Positions 21,001 through 29,699 of a DNA stretch of 64,000 nucleotides are shown here, in pieces. The notes under the pieces were generated by a model, which did no database searches, had not been told where the DNA came from, and worked only from the letters and a program-made list of their open reading frames with translations. The stretch is from Cupriavidus cauae (lineage in GTDB: Bacteria; Pseudomonadota; Gammaproteobacteria; Burkholderiales; Burkholderiaceae): assembly GCF_008632125.1 (NCBI RefSeq), contig NZ_VWRN01000031.1:1-64000 (forward strand), in the 5' to 3' direction. Numbering within the stretch: the first letter of the stretch is position 1; every line of letters starts with the position of its first letter. The translations under genes and the position numbers were made by a program.

Positions 21001-22902
21001 TTATTCCACGCCGCCCAGATAGGCCTCGAGCACCGCGGGGTTCTTCTGCACTTCCTCGGGCACGCCCTCGGCGATGCGCGTGCCGAACTCCATCACCACC
21101 AGCCGGTCGGTCAGGTTCATCACGAAGTCCATGTCGTGCTCGACCAGCAGCACGCTCATGCCCTCGCCCTTGAGCTTGCGCAGCAGCTCGGCCAGCGCCT
21201 GCTTCTCCTTGTAGCGCAGGCCCGCGGCCGGCTCGTCGAGCAGCAGCAGCGCGGGATCGCAGCACAGCGCGCGGGCGATCTCGAGAATGCGCTGCTGGCC
21301 CAGCGCCAGGCTGCCGGCCTCCATGTACATGCAGTCGGCAAGGCCCACGCGCTCGAGCTGGCGCTTCGCCTCGAACAGCAGCTTGGCCTCCTCGCCGCGG
21401 TTCATGCGCAGGATCGCCGCCGACACGCCGCCCTGCGGCCGGTAGTCGCCGCGCAGATGCGCGCCGATCGCGACGTTCTCCAGCACCGTCATCGTCGGCA
21501 GCAGATGCACGTGCTGGAAGGTCCGGCCGATACCGCGCTTGACGATCTCGCGCGACGGCAGATTGGTGATGGCCTCGCCGCGATAGCGCACCTCGCCGCG
21601 CGTCAGCGGCAGCACGCCGGTGACCAGATTGAAGGTGGTCGACTTGCCGGCGCCATTGGGCCCGATCAGTCCGACGATCTCGCCGGCGCGGACCTGGAAG
21701 CTGACGTCGTTGACCGCCACCAGTCCGCCGAACTCCTTGCGCGCCGCGCGCACGTCGAGGATCAGTTCGCCGGCCTGCGGCTTTTGCCGTACGGGCAGCG
21801 CGGCGGCCTGTTCGGGCGCGCGCACCGGCGGCCCGCTCGGCCATGCCTTGCGCAGGAAGGGCCAGAGCCCGTCGCGCGCATACTGCAGCAGCAGCACCAG
21901 CAGCACGCCGAACACGATGATCTCGAAGTTGCCGTTGGCGCCCAGCAGCTTCGGCAGCACGCCCTGCAGCATGTCCTTCAGGATGGTCAGGATGCCCGCG
22001 CCCAGCACCGCGCCCCACACGTGGCCGACACCGCCGACCACCGCCATGAACAGGTACTCGATGCCATAGTTCAGGCCGAACGGCGTCGGGTTCACCGCGC
22101 GCTGCAGATGCGCGTACAGAAAGCCCGAGATACAGGCCAGCACCGCGGCGACGACGAACACCACCACCTTCATCCACGCGGTATTGACGCCCATCGCCTC
22201 GGCCATCACGCCGCCGCCCTTCAGCGCGCGGATCGCCCGGCCAGGACGCGAATCGAGCAGGTTCTGCATCGCCACCACCGCGAGCAGCACCACCACCCAG
22301 ATCAGATAGAACATCGAGCGGCCCGACTGCAGCTCGAAGCCCAGCAGCGACAGCACCGGGATGCCGTTCAGGCCGTCGTACTTGCCGAGGAATTCGAGAT
22401 TGCCGAACAGGAAGAACAGCGACAGCCCCCAGGCGATCGTCGCCAGCGGCAGGTAATGCCCCGACATCCGCATCGTGATCAGGCCGATCACATAGGCCGA
22501 GGCCATCGTGATCACCAGCCCGACCAGCAGGCCGAACCAGGGCGACAGCCCGTACTGCGTGGTCAGGTAGGCGGTGCTGTAGGCGCCCAGGCCCACGAAG
22601 GCCGCCTGCCCGAACGAGGTCATGCCGCCGACGCCGGTCAGCAGCACCAGGCCGATCGCGACGATGCTGTACAGGCCGATGTAGTTGCCCAGCGTGATCC
22701 AGAACTCAGGCGTCGGCAGCACCGGCAGCAGGGCCAGGATCGCCGCGAACGCGATCAGCAGAAGCCGGTTGCGCAGGTTGGCGCTGCCGGAGGCCGGGGC
22801 CGGGGTCGTCGCCGGCGCCGTCGCCGGGAGCGTCGGCGTTGCGGCCGCCGCCGTGTCGGACGCCTGCTGCGTCCCGGTTGTGCGTGTGGCTTGCCGTTGC
22901 AT
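21001..22902 (-). CDS. livMG: Fused ABC permease-ATPase LivM-LivG (operon 1)
   Basis: 633 residues; two subunits normally made separately are joined. Residues 1-35 are a Thr/Ala/Pro-rich leader. About 38-345 is the LivM permease, with the conserved LGLNGIPV-like DGLNGIPVLSLLG loop and VKKVVVF-type transport helices (GVNTAWMKVVVFVVAAVLACISGF). A short Pro/Ala linker leads to the LivG ATPase with Walker A GPNGAGKSTT, signature LALGQQRILEIARAL, Walker B ALLLLDEPAAGL and H-loop LLVEHDMD. The frame is open throughout with no stop. ATG 22902 overlaps the livH stop (a second ATG is at 22905). Confidence 0.95.
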   Translation of the reverse strand: MQRQATRTTGTQQASDTAAAATPTLPATAPATTPAPASGSANLRNRLLLIAFAAILALLPVLPTPEFWITLGNYIGLYSIVAIGLVLLTGVGGMTSFGQAAFVGLGAYSTAYLTTQYGLSPWFGLLVGLVITMASAYVIGLITMRMSGHYLPLATIAWGLSLFFLFGNLEFLGKYDGLNGIPVLSLLGFELQSGRSMFYLIWVVVLLAVVAMQNLLDSRPGRAIRALKGGGVMAEAMGVNTAWMKVVVFVVAAVLACISGFLYAHLQRAVNPTPFGLNYGIEYLFMAVVGGVGHVWGAVLGAGILTILKDMLQGVLPKLLGANGNFEIIVFGVLLVLLLQYARDGLWPFLRKAWPSGPPVRAPEQAAALPVRQKPQAGELILDVRAARKEFGGLVAVNDVSFQVRAGEIVGLIGPNGAGKSTTFNLVTGVLPLTRGEVRYRGEAITNLPSREIVKRGIGRTFQHVHLLPTMTVLENVAIGAHLRGDYRPQGGVSAAILRMNRGEEAKLLFEAKRQLERVGLADCMYMEAGSLALGQQRILEIARALCCDPALLLLDEPAAGLRYKEKQALAELLRKLKGEGMSVLLVEHDMDFVMNLTDRLVVMEFGTRIAEGVPEEVQKNPAVLEAYLGGVE

Positions 22903-23954
22903 CATTCCTCGTCTTCCACATGTTTGCTGGTCAGCGAGCGCCACAGCAGCACCGGAATGATCAGCGTGAACACGATGACCTCCTTGAACGCACTGGCCCA
23001 GAAGGACGAATAGGATTCGAGCAGCCCCACCAGCAGCGCGCCGGCGGCCGCCACCGGATAGCTGACCAGCCCGCCGACGATGGCGCCGACGAAGCCCTTC
23101 AGGCCGATCAGGAAGCCCGACTCGTAGTAGACCGTGGTCAGCGGCGCGATCAGGATGCCGCACAGCGCGCCCATCGCGGCGGCCAGCGTGAACGACAGCC
23201 GGCCCGCCTGCGTGGTGCCGATGCCGACCAGGCGCGCGCCCAGCCGGTTGACCGCGGTGGCGCGCAGCGCCTTGCCGGTCAGCGTGCGGTCGAAATAGAA
23301 GTACAGGCCGGCGATCAAGAGCCCGGACACGCCGATCACCCACAGGCTCTGGCCCGACACCGACAGCGCACCAACATCGAAGCGCGCATCGGAGAAGGCG
23401 GTGGTGCGCGAGCCCTCGGCGCCGAACATCACCAGTCCCAGTCCGACCAGCGCGAAGTGCACGCCGACCGAGACGATCAGCAGCACCAGCGTGCTGGCCT
23501 CGGCCAGCGGCTGGTAGGCGATGCGATACAGCATCGGGCCCATCGGCACCACGATCAGCAGCGTCAGCGCGATCTGCGCCAGCATCGGCAGCGGCTGCGC
23601 GCCATAGGCCTGCGTCAGCCAGTGCACCGCGAACGGAAAGACCAGGTACTTGCCGGCCAGCACCGCCAGCCGGCGGCCGGCGCTGCGGCGCAGTTCGGCG
23701 CTGCGCAGCACGGTGGCGCCCTCGTAGACGAAGGTCAGCACCCCCATCGCCACCAGCAGCCACGAGGTCTGCGGCGCATGGCCCGCCTGCATCACCGCCA
23801 GCGTCAGCGCGCCGTAGGCGACGAACTCCCCTTGCGGGATGAAGATGACGCGGGTCACCGAAAACACCAGCACCAGGGCCAGCGCCAACAGCGCGTAGAT
23901 CGCGCCGGAGGTGATGCCGTCCTGTGCCAGGATGGCCGCAATCGAGAGGTCCAT
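22902..23954 (-). CDS. livH: ABC transporter permease LivH (operon 1)
   Basis: 350 residues, about 8-9 membrane helices. The start reads LAQDGITSGAIYALLALALVLVFSVTRVIFIPQGEFVAYGAL, which matches LivH. The conserved cytoplasmic coupling loop lies in RATAVNRLGARLVGIGTTQAGRLSFTLAAAMGALCGIL. It is longer than the common 290 residues because of an insert with basic residues after the second helix (VLRSAELRRSAGRRLAVLAG). The stop codon overlaps the livMG start. A 14-base tandem repeat and the livK terminator lie between it and livK. Confidence 0.93.
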   Translation of the reverse strand: MDLSIAAILAQDGITSGAIYALLALALVLVFSVTRVIFIPQGEFVAYGALTLAVMQAGHAPQTSWLLVAMGVLTFVYEGATVLRSAELRRSAGRRLAVLAGKYLVFPFAVHWLTQAYGAQPLPMLAQIALTLLIVVPMGPMLYRIAYQPLAEASTLVLLIVSVGVHFALVGLGLVMFGAEGSRTTAFSDARFDVGALSVSGQSLWVIGVSGLLIAGLYFYFDRTLTGKALRATAVNRLGARLVGIGTTQAGRLSFTLAAAMGALCGILIAPLTTVYYESGFLIGLKGFVGAIVGGLVSYPVAAAGALLVGLLESYSSFWASAFKEVIVFTLIIPVLLWRSLTSKHVEDEE

Positions 23955-24053
23955 GATCTCCTCGGGGGTTGCCGCGATGCAGCGAATTACGAAATAGTAA
24001 AGGTCTTACGCTTCGAGGAAATCCGCGCGAACCCTAGCGCCCGGTTCCGCTTG

Positions 24054-24116
24054 ACCGGTTTTGCCTCACCGGTTTTGCCTCACCGGTTCTGCCTCACCGG
24101 TTCTGCCTCACCGGTT
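24054..24116. repeat. 14-base tandem repeat between livK and livH
   Basis: Four head-to-tail copies of ACCGGTTTTGCCTC (the third and fourth with C for T at base 8) at 24054-24109, then the first seven bases of a fifth. It is non-coding and lies between the livK terminator and the livH start. Confidence 0.9.
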
Positions 24117-24133
24117 CCCCTTCCCCGGGGCCG

Positions 24134-24168
24134 CAAAACAAAAAAGGCGCATGGTGCGTCCATGCGCC
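24134..24168 (-). terminator. Terminator or attenuator between livK and livH
   Basis: Read on the minus strand, stem GGCGCATG with CATGCGCC (24146-24168) is followed by six T and more T-rich sequence. It lies 30 bases after the livK stop, so most livK messages should end here, giving more binding protein than permease. Confidence 0.85.
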
Positions 24169-24197
24169 CTGCCGCGCGGCGAAGCTGCCAGGCGTTC

Positions 24198-25346
24198 CTA
24201 CTTCTGCAGCTTCCACTTGCCGTCGACGATCTGCACCATCACGCGCGAGCGCTGGTCCAGGCCCAGATGGTCGGTCGGGCTCATCGTCATGATGCCGTGC
24301 GAGACCGGCAGCTCCTTGGTCTGCTCCAGCGCATCGCGCAGCGCCTTGCGGAATTCCGGCGTGCCCGGCTGCGCCTTCTTCAGCGCGACCGGAATCGCGC
24401 GCTCGAGCAGCAGGCCGGCGTCCCAGGCATGGCCGCCGAAGGTCGACACCTGGCCGCCGAAGGCCTTCTCGTAGGCGGTCTTGTAGGTCATCGCCGGCTT
24501 CTTGACCGGATTGCTGTCGGGCAGCTGCTCGGCGACCAGCAGCGGACCGGCCGGCAGCAGCGCGCCTTCGCAGTCCTTGCCGCAGACGCGCAGGAAGTCG
24601 GGGTTGGCGACGCCGTGGGTCTGGTAGATCTTGCCCTTGTAGCCGCGCTCCTTCAGCGCCTTGGCGGGCAGCGCCGACGGCGTGCCGGAACCGGCGATCA
24701 GCACCGCGTCCGGATTGCTGGCCATGATCTTCAGCACCTGGCCGGTGACCGAGGTATCGGTGCGGGCGAAGCGCTCGTTGGCGACGACCTTGATCTTGCG
24801 GATGTCCGCCACCTTGGCGAACTCCTGCGACCAGCTCTCGCCGTAGGCATCCGCGAAGCCGATGAAGGCCACCGTCTTCACGTTGTTGTTGCTCATGTGC
24901 TCGGAGATCGCGGTCGCCATGTGCGAGTCGTTCTGCGGGGTCTTGAAGACCCAGGCGCGCTTGGCGTCCATCGGTTCGATGATGCGCGCCGACGCCGCCA
25001 TCGTGATCATCGGCGTGCCGCTCTCGGCGACCACGTCGACCATCGCCAGCGAATTCGGCGTCACGGTCGAGCCGACCACGGCGTCGACCTTGTCCTCGCT
25101 GATCAGCTTGCGGGTGTTCTTGACGGCGGTGGTGCTGTCCGAGGCGTCGTCGAGCACGATGTATTCGACCTTCTTGCCGGCGATCTCCTTGGGCAGCAGC
25201 GTGAAGGTGTTCTTTTCCGGGATGCCCAGCGAAGCCGCCGGACCGGTCGCCGATACCGTGACCCCGATCTTGATCTGGGCCTGGGCAGCGCCGGCGCACA
25301 GACAGGCGGCGGCGAAGGCCAGCATGCTGGCGCGCTTGAAATTCAT
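24198..25346 (-). CDS. livK: ABC transporter substrate-binding protein LivK (operon 1)
   Basis: 382 residues from ATG 25346, with AAGGAGA upstream. A signal peptide at 1-23 ends in AGAAQA before QIKIGVTVSATG. The mature part is a type I periplasmic binding fold: PEKNTFTLLPKEIAGKKVEYIVLDDASD, then KLISEDKVDAVVGSTVTPNSLA, then TMAASARIIEP and VAFIGFADAYGESW. The fold recognises hydrophobic amino acids or related carboxylates. Two Cys (VCGKDCEG) may form a disulfide. It heads operon 1. Confidence 0.94.
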   Translation of the reverse strand: MNFKRASMLAFAAACLCAGAAQAQIKIGVTVSATGPAASLGIPEKNTFTLLPKEIAGKKVEYIVLDDASDSTTAVKNTRKLISEDKVDAVVGSTVTPNSLAMVDVVAESGTPMITMAASARIIEPMDAKRAWVFKTPQNDSHMATAISEHMSNNNVKTVAFIGFADAYGESWSQEFAKVADIRKIKVVANERFARTDTSVTGQVLKIMASNPDAVLIAGSGTPSALPAKALKERGYKGKIYQTHGVANPDFLRVCGKDCEGALLPAGPLLVAEQLPDSNPVKKPAMTYKTAYEKAFGGQVSTFGGHAWDAGLLLERAIPVALKKAQPGTPEFRKALRDALEQTKELPVSHGIMTMSPTDHLGLDQRSRVMVQIVDGKWKLQK

Positions 25347-25821
25347 CGTGTCTCCTTCTTCTCTCAAACCGGTCGGCATCGAGCCGGCTTGGGGCCGGTC
25401 CGCGCCTGGCTTGTTGTTCCGACGGATCCGCGGTGCTGGTCGCCGCGCTTCGCCGTCGTGCCCGATCCCGTCCGCGCGTGCCCTCTTTTTTCGAAGGGTC
25501 GCGGCCGATCTTCCAGCGCAATCCGTACTGAAGACAGGCTTGCGAGGAGGCGGCCGGCGCCGGATTTGATTCGCCGACCGAGCGGTCGGGAATTCGCACC
25601 GAGTCTAACACAGCGCCCCTTGCCGCCAAGGCAGGATTAACCCGCATCGCCAGCATCGGCGCGCCTTTCGGCGGAGCGACCGGTGCGCGGGGACGTCAGC
25701 GAGGACCCGCGTGGGGACGTGCCCCAGGACCACGCGGCGACCTGCCTCGGGACGTCCGCGAGGAGCGCGCGGCGAGCTGCGCGAGACGTATCCGGCGGCT
25801 ACGCGAGGGCCGTGCGTGCCC
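25347..25821. other. Gene-free stretch between the TSUP gene and livK
   Basis: No coding frame with family similarity. The part nearest livK should hold the livK promoter. The part 25680-25800 is very GC-rich with loosely repeated GGGACGT/GCGAGGA words but no clean repeat or terminator. Confidence 0.4.
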
Positions 25822-26580
25822 TCAGCCGACGAAGGCGTCCCAGGCGGTCTTCAGGATCAGCGCGCTGACCACCAGCAGGAAGACCTTGCGCACGAAACGG
25901 CTGCCGTGCTTCAGCGCAAGCCGGCTGCCGAGCTGGCTGCCGATGACGTTGCCCACCGCCATCACCAGGCCGAGCTCCCACCAGACGTGTCCCTTGAAGC
26001 CGAGCAGCATCAGCGCCGCGACATTGGTGGCGAGGTTGACCAGCTTGGTCGAGGCCGCGGCGTGCAGGAAGTCGTAGCCGAACAGCCGCACGAACATGAT
26101 CATCAGGAAGCTGCCGGTGCCGGGTCCGAAGATGCCGTCGTAGAAGCCGATCGCCGCGCCGCCCATCAGCGCGACCCAACGCTCGCGCGCGCCCGACAGC
26201 GTCGGCGCATGCTCGGCACCGAGGTCCTTCCTGGCCAGCGTATAGATCAGCAGGATCGCCAGCACGAAGGGCAGCAGCTTGCGCAGCGGTTCGGCCGGCA
26301 CCAGCGTCAGCGTGTAGGCGCCGGCCATCGAGCAGAGGAAGGCAGCCGCCACCGCCGGCCCGGTGGCACCCCAGTAGATCCGCACGCTGCGCGCGTAGCG
26401 CACCGCGGCGTTGAAGGTGCCGGCCATCGAGGCGACCTTGGTGGTGCCGATCAGCGTCGCCGGCGCGTGGCTCGGGTAGGCGCTGAAGATGGCGGGAATC
26501 TGCACCAGGCCGCCGCCGCCGGCGACCGCATCGATCAGGCCGGCCAGGAAGGCGGCGGCAAACAGGAAGGCGAACTCCAT
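25822..26580 (-). CDS. TSUP (TauE/SafE) family membrane permease
   Basis: 252 residues with about eight hydrophobic helices. The two repeated family signatures are present: FLAGLIDAVAGGGGLVQIPAIF near the N-terminus and GFYDGIFGPGTGSFLMI in the middle, followed by NLATNVAALMLL. TSUP proteins export or import small sulfur or organic anions such as sulfite, sulfoacetate or taurine. The substrate here is unknown. ATG 26580. The neighbours give no operon context. Confidence 0.92.
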   Translation of the reverse strand: MEFAFLFAAAFLAGLIDAVAGGGGLVQIPAIFSAYPSHAPATLIGTTKVASMAGTFNAAVRYARSVRIYWGATGPAVAAAFLCSMAGAYTLTLVPAEPLRKLLPFVLAILLIYTLARKDLGAEHAPTLSGARERWVALMGGAAIGFYDGIFGPGTGSFLMIMFVRLFGYDFLHAAASTKLVNLATNVAALMLLGFKGHVWWELGLVMAVGNVIGSQLGSRLALKHGSRFVRKVFLLVVSALILKTAWDAFVG

Positions 26581-26748
26581 TGGAACATCCGGGAAAGCGG
26601 GTCAGCGGGTCAGGGGTAAAGAAACGAAAGCAGGAAGCGAAAGCGGGCGACGGCGTGGGGCGGACGCAGGCCGAGCAGGCGACGGCGTGGAACGGACTAT
26701 CCGGGGCCGTCGCCAAACACAGGAACGGGCAAGGACTCCGCGGTCGGA

Positions 26749-27312
26749 TCAGGACAGCTGCTTGACCGCCGGCGCCAGGTCGCGATGCCACAGGCCGCAC
26801 GGCAGCCGGCTCAGGCCGTGATCCGACTTCCCGGGCTCGCCAGACTCCCCGGCAGCGGGCAGGCCCGGGGCCCACAGCAGATGGCGCACGCCATGCGCGC
26901 GGCACCAGTCGGCGAGCCAGTCGCGGCAAGAAGCGAGGATTGCACCACTTTCGTGCGTGCCGGGCAAGCACCAGGCTTCGGTGGCCATCGCCGCCAAACC
27001 GCCCAGATCGAGGCGCGGCACCAGCTGGACCGGCAGGCAGCCAACCAGCGCGGCGCCCTCCCACGCCAGCAGGCACAGGCCCAGCTCGGGCCGTTGCAGC
27101 AGCCGCTCGAGCATCGCGGCGCGGCCGCGCTGCAGCAGCACCGGCGCCGGCGCGCACGCCTGCAACCAGTCCGCCAGCATCGGCTGGTCGGCCGGAAAAG
27201 CCTGTCGAATCAGATAGTTGGGAGTTGGCGCGGAGGCGCCGGGGGCACCGGAGGAACCGGAAAGAATGGGATCGGACGGAGACGGCATGGCGGTCGCGGG
27301 CAAGGCGCGCAT
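26749..27312 (-). CDS. Probable GNAT-type acetyltransferase
   Basis: 187 residues. After a Ser/Pro/Gly-rich leader of about 30 residues comes YLIRQAFPADQPMLADWL, typical of the start of GNAT folds. LGLCLLAWEGAALVGCLPVQLVP and GGLAAMATEAWCLPGTHESGAILASCRDWLADWCRAHGVRHLLW resemble the central sheet and the acetyl-CoA helix region. The usual R/Q-x-x-G-x-G/A loop is not clear, so catalytic activity is uncertain. ATG 27312; 27288 is also possible. No partner gene is evident. Confidence 0.6.
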   Translation of the reverse strand: MRALPATAMPSPSDPILSGSSGAPGASAPTPNYLIRQAFPADQPMLADWLQACAPAPVLLQRGRAAMLERLLQRPELGLCLLAWEGAALVGCLPVQLVPRLDLGGLAAMATEAWCLPGTHESGAILASCRDWLADWCRAHGVRHLLWAPGLPAAGESGEPGKSDHGLSRLPCGLWHRDLAPAVKQLS

Positions 27313-27348
27313 TGTCTCACGGAGGAACCGGACAAATAAGCCACAAAT

Positions 27349-27388
27349 TAAAAAGGGCGTTGCCGAGGATCACCCGTCAACGCCCTTT
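27349..27388 (-). terminator. Terminator of Liv operon 2
   Basis: Eleven-base-pair stem AAAGGGCGTTG (27352-27362) with CAACGCCCTTT (27378-27388). On the minus strand it is followed by TTTTTAATTTG. It lies about 200 bases after the livM2 stop. Confidence 0.85.
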
Positions 27389-27591
27389 CCTTATTTAACG
27401 CTGCTTCCTCACGGAATGCTCATCGTGGGTGCGCGCCTGTCGTCTCCTCGCTTCCGCCTCCATTTAACCTGCGAAAACCGTGGCTCCAATGTAACGAAGC
27501 GGTGCGTATCCAACAAGCTAGAAAAAACCCTAGCCCTAAAAACGGGCATGTACCGCGGCGGCCACTCCCCGCCGCGGCCTCCGGAGGTGCG

Positions 27592-28659
27592 CTAATGCCG
27601 GCTCCGGCTGAACAGCGCCTGCAGCTCGCCCATGATGCCACGGCGGAACAGCAGCACGCAGATCACGAAGATCACGCCGGTCACCATCGTCACCGACTCG
27701 CCCAGCGAGTTGAACCACTCGACGCCGGTGGCCGAGGCCAGGAAGCTGCCGATATCGCCCAGCTTGTTCTCCAGCGCGACGATCACGAAGGCGCCGACGA
27801 TCGGACCGGACAACGTACCCAGGCCGCCGACCAGCGTCATCAGGATCACCGTGCCCGACATCGACCAGTGCACGTCGGTCAGCGTCTCGAAGCCCAGCAC
27901 CAGCGCCTTGATCGCGCCGGCCAGCCCCGACAGCGCGGCCGACAGCACGAAGGCCATCAGCTTGAAGCGGTCGGTGTCGTAGCCCAGCGAGATCGCGCGC
28001 GGCTCGTTCTCCTTGATCGCCTTCAGGATCTGCCCGAACGGCGAATGCACCGTACGCACGATCAGCGCGAAGGCCAGCACGATGATCGCCAGCGCGACGT
28101 AGTACAGCGTCAGGTCGTCCGACAGCGACAGCACGCCGAACAGCTTGCCGCGCGGAATGCCCTGCAGCCCGTCCTCGCCGCCGGTGAACGGCGCCTGCAG
28201 GCAGAAGAAGAACAGCATCTGCGCCAGCGCCAGCGTGATCATCGAGAAGTAGATGCCTTGCCGCCGGATCGCCAGCGCGCCGACCACGTAGCCGATCGCC
28301 GCCCCTGCCAGCGTGCCGAGCACCAGCCCGACCTCCGGCGTCACGCCCCACACCTTCATCGCATGCCCGGCCACATAACCGGCGCCGCCGAAGAAGGCCG
28401 CGTGGCCGAACGACAGCAGGCCGGTGTAGCCGATCAGCAGGTTGAACGCGCAGGCAAATAGCGCGAAGCACAGCACCTTCAGCACGAACACCGGATAGGC
28501 GCCGGCCATCGGCGCGGCAATCAGCGCGAGCAGCAGCAGCCCATACAACAGCAGCGGCACGGTGCGCGGCACGTCGCGGCGCGCGGCGCCCCCCTCCACC
28601 GGCGCGGAAGCCTGCGTGCCCTGGGGCCCCTGTGTGCGCGATGCGCTTTGTCCGTCCAT
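27592..28659 (-). CDS. livM: ABC transporter permease LivM (operon 2)
   Basis: 355 residues from ATG 28659, which overlaps the livH2 stop (TGATG). About ten membrane helices follow a 35-residue polar leader. Family landmarks are FALFACAFNLLIGYTGLLSFGHAAFFGGAGYV, TGGEDGLQGIPRGKLFG and the coupling segment AIKENEPRAISLGYDTDRFKLMAFVLSAALSGLAGAI. The C-terminus RRGIMGELQALF is also typical. Unlike operon 1, LivM here is not fused to LivG. Confidence 0.94.
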   Translation of the reverse strand: MDGQSASRTQGPQGTQASAPVEGGAARRDVPRTVPLLLYGLLLLALIAAPMAGAYPVFVLKVLCFALFACAFNLLIGYTGLLSFGHAAFFGGAGYVAGHAMKVWGVTPEVGLVLGTLAGAAIGYVVGALAIRRQGIYFSMITLALAQMLFFFCLQAPFTGGEDGLQGIPRGKLFGVLSLSDDLTLYYVALAIIVLAFALIVRTVHSPFGQILKAIKENEPRAISLGYDTDRFKLMAFVLSAALSGLAGAIKALVLGFETLTDVHWSMSGTVILMTLVGGLGTLSGPIVGAFVIVALENKLGDIGSFLASATGVEWFNSLGESVTMVTGVIFVICVLLFRRGIMGELQALFSRSRH

Positions 28660-29543
28660 CACTTCTCCCTCCCGAACAGCCCGGCCGGCCGCAGCAGCAA
28701 TACGATCACCATGATCAGGAACACCACGGTCGACGACGCTTCCGGATAGAACACCTTGGTCAGGCCCTCGATCACGCCGAGGCCAAGACCGGTGACGATC
28801 GAGCCCAGGATCGAACCCATGCCGCCGATCACCACCACCGCGAACACCACGATGATCAGGTTCTGCCCCATCAGCGGCGAGATCTGGATCACCGGCGCGG
28901 CCAGCACGCCGGCGAAGGCGGCCAGCGCGACGCCGAAGCCGTAGGTCAGCGTGACCATCAGCGGCACGTTGACGCCGAAGGCCTCGACCAGCTTCGGGTT
29001 CTCGGTGCCGGCGCGCAGATAGGCGCCGAGCTTGGTCTTCTCGATCATGTACCAGGTCGCCAGGCACACCGCCAGCGAGGCCACCACCACCCAGGCGCGG
29101 TAGTTCGGCAGGATCATGAAGCCCAGGTCGGTCGCGCCCGCCAGCAGTTCCGGCGTCGAATACGGCAGGCCCGACACGCCGTAGATCGAGCGGAACACGC
29201 CCTCGATCACCAGCGTGATGCCCAGCGTCAGCAGCAGGCCGTAGATATGGTCGAGCTTGTAGATCCAGCGCAGCATGGTCTTCTCGATGACCACGCCGAT
29301 CACGCCGACCACCACCGGGGCGAGCAGCAGCATCACCCAGTAGTTGAGCCCGGCGTACTCCATGCCCATCCAGGCCAGCACCGCGCCGAGCATGAAGAGC
29401 GCGCCGTGCGCGAAATTGATGACGTTGAGCAGGCCGAAGATCACCGCCAGGCCAAGGCTCAACATCGCATAGAAAGCCCCGTTGACCAGCCCGAGCAACA
29501 GCTGGGACAACATGGCGGGCAAGGGAATACCGAAGATGTCCAT
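28659..29543 (-). CDS. livH: ABC transporter permease LivH (operon 2)
   Basis: 294 residues, the standard LivH length. LLLGLVNGAFYAMLSLGLAVIFGLLNVINFAHGALFMLGA at the N-terminus is a near-canonical LivH start. The coupling segment is RAGTENPKLVEAFGVNVPLMVTLTYGFGVALAAFAGVLAAP, followed by GGMGSILGSIVTGLGLGVIEGL. The C-terminal VLLLRPAGLFGREK is a family ending. Its stop overlaps livM2. It follows livK2 by 156 bases. Confidence 0.95.
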   Translation of the reverse strand: MDIFGIPLPAMLSQLLLGLVNGAFYAMLSLGLAVIFGLLNVINFAHGALFMLGAVLAWMGMEYAGLNYWVMLLLAPVVVGVIGVVIEKTMLRWIYKLDHIYGLLLTLGITLVIEGVFRSIYGVSGLPYSTPELLAGATDLGFMILPNYRAWVVVASLAVCLATWYMIEKTKLGAYLRAGTENPKLVEAFGVNVPLMVTLTYGFGVALAAFAGVLAAPVIQISPLMGQNLIIVVFAVVVIGGMGSILGSIVTGLGLGVIEGLTKVFYPEASSTVVFLIMVIVLLLRPAGLFGREK

Positions 29544-29699
29544 CGCAGGCGTCAGCTATGCGGCGCCGCGGGCCCGTTCCGCGCCGGCCCGCCCTCCGTC
29601 GAGGAAGGCATGGGCCGGCGGCAGCGAACGCGCACGCGGCGCCGGTCGTTCATCGGGCCGCGGCGATGCGCGAGGCGCGCACCGCCGGGCCGGCGTCGT

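Noticed and set aside
25680-25800. Loose GGGACGT/GCGAGGA repeats
   Set aside because: The copies differ too much in length and sequence to call a tandem repeat.
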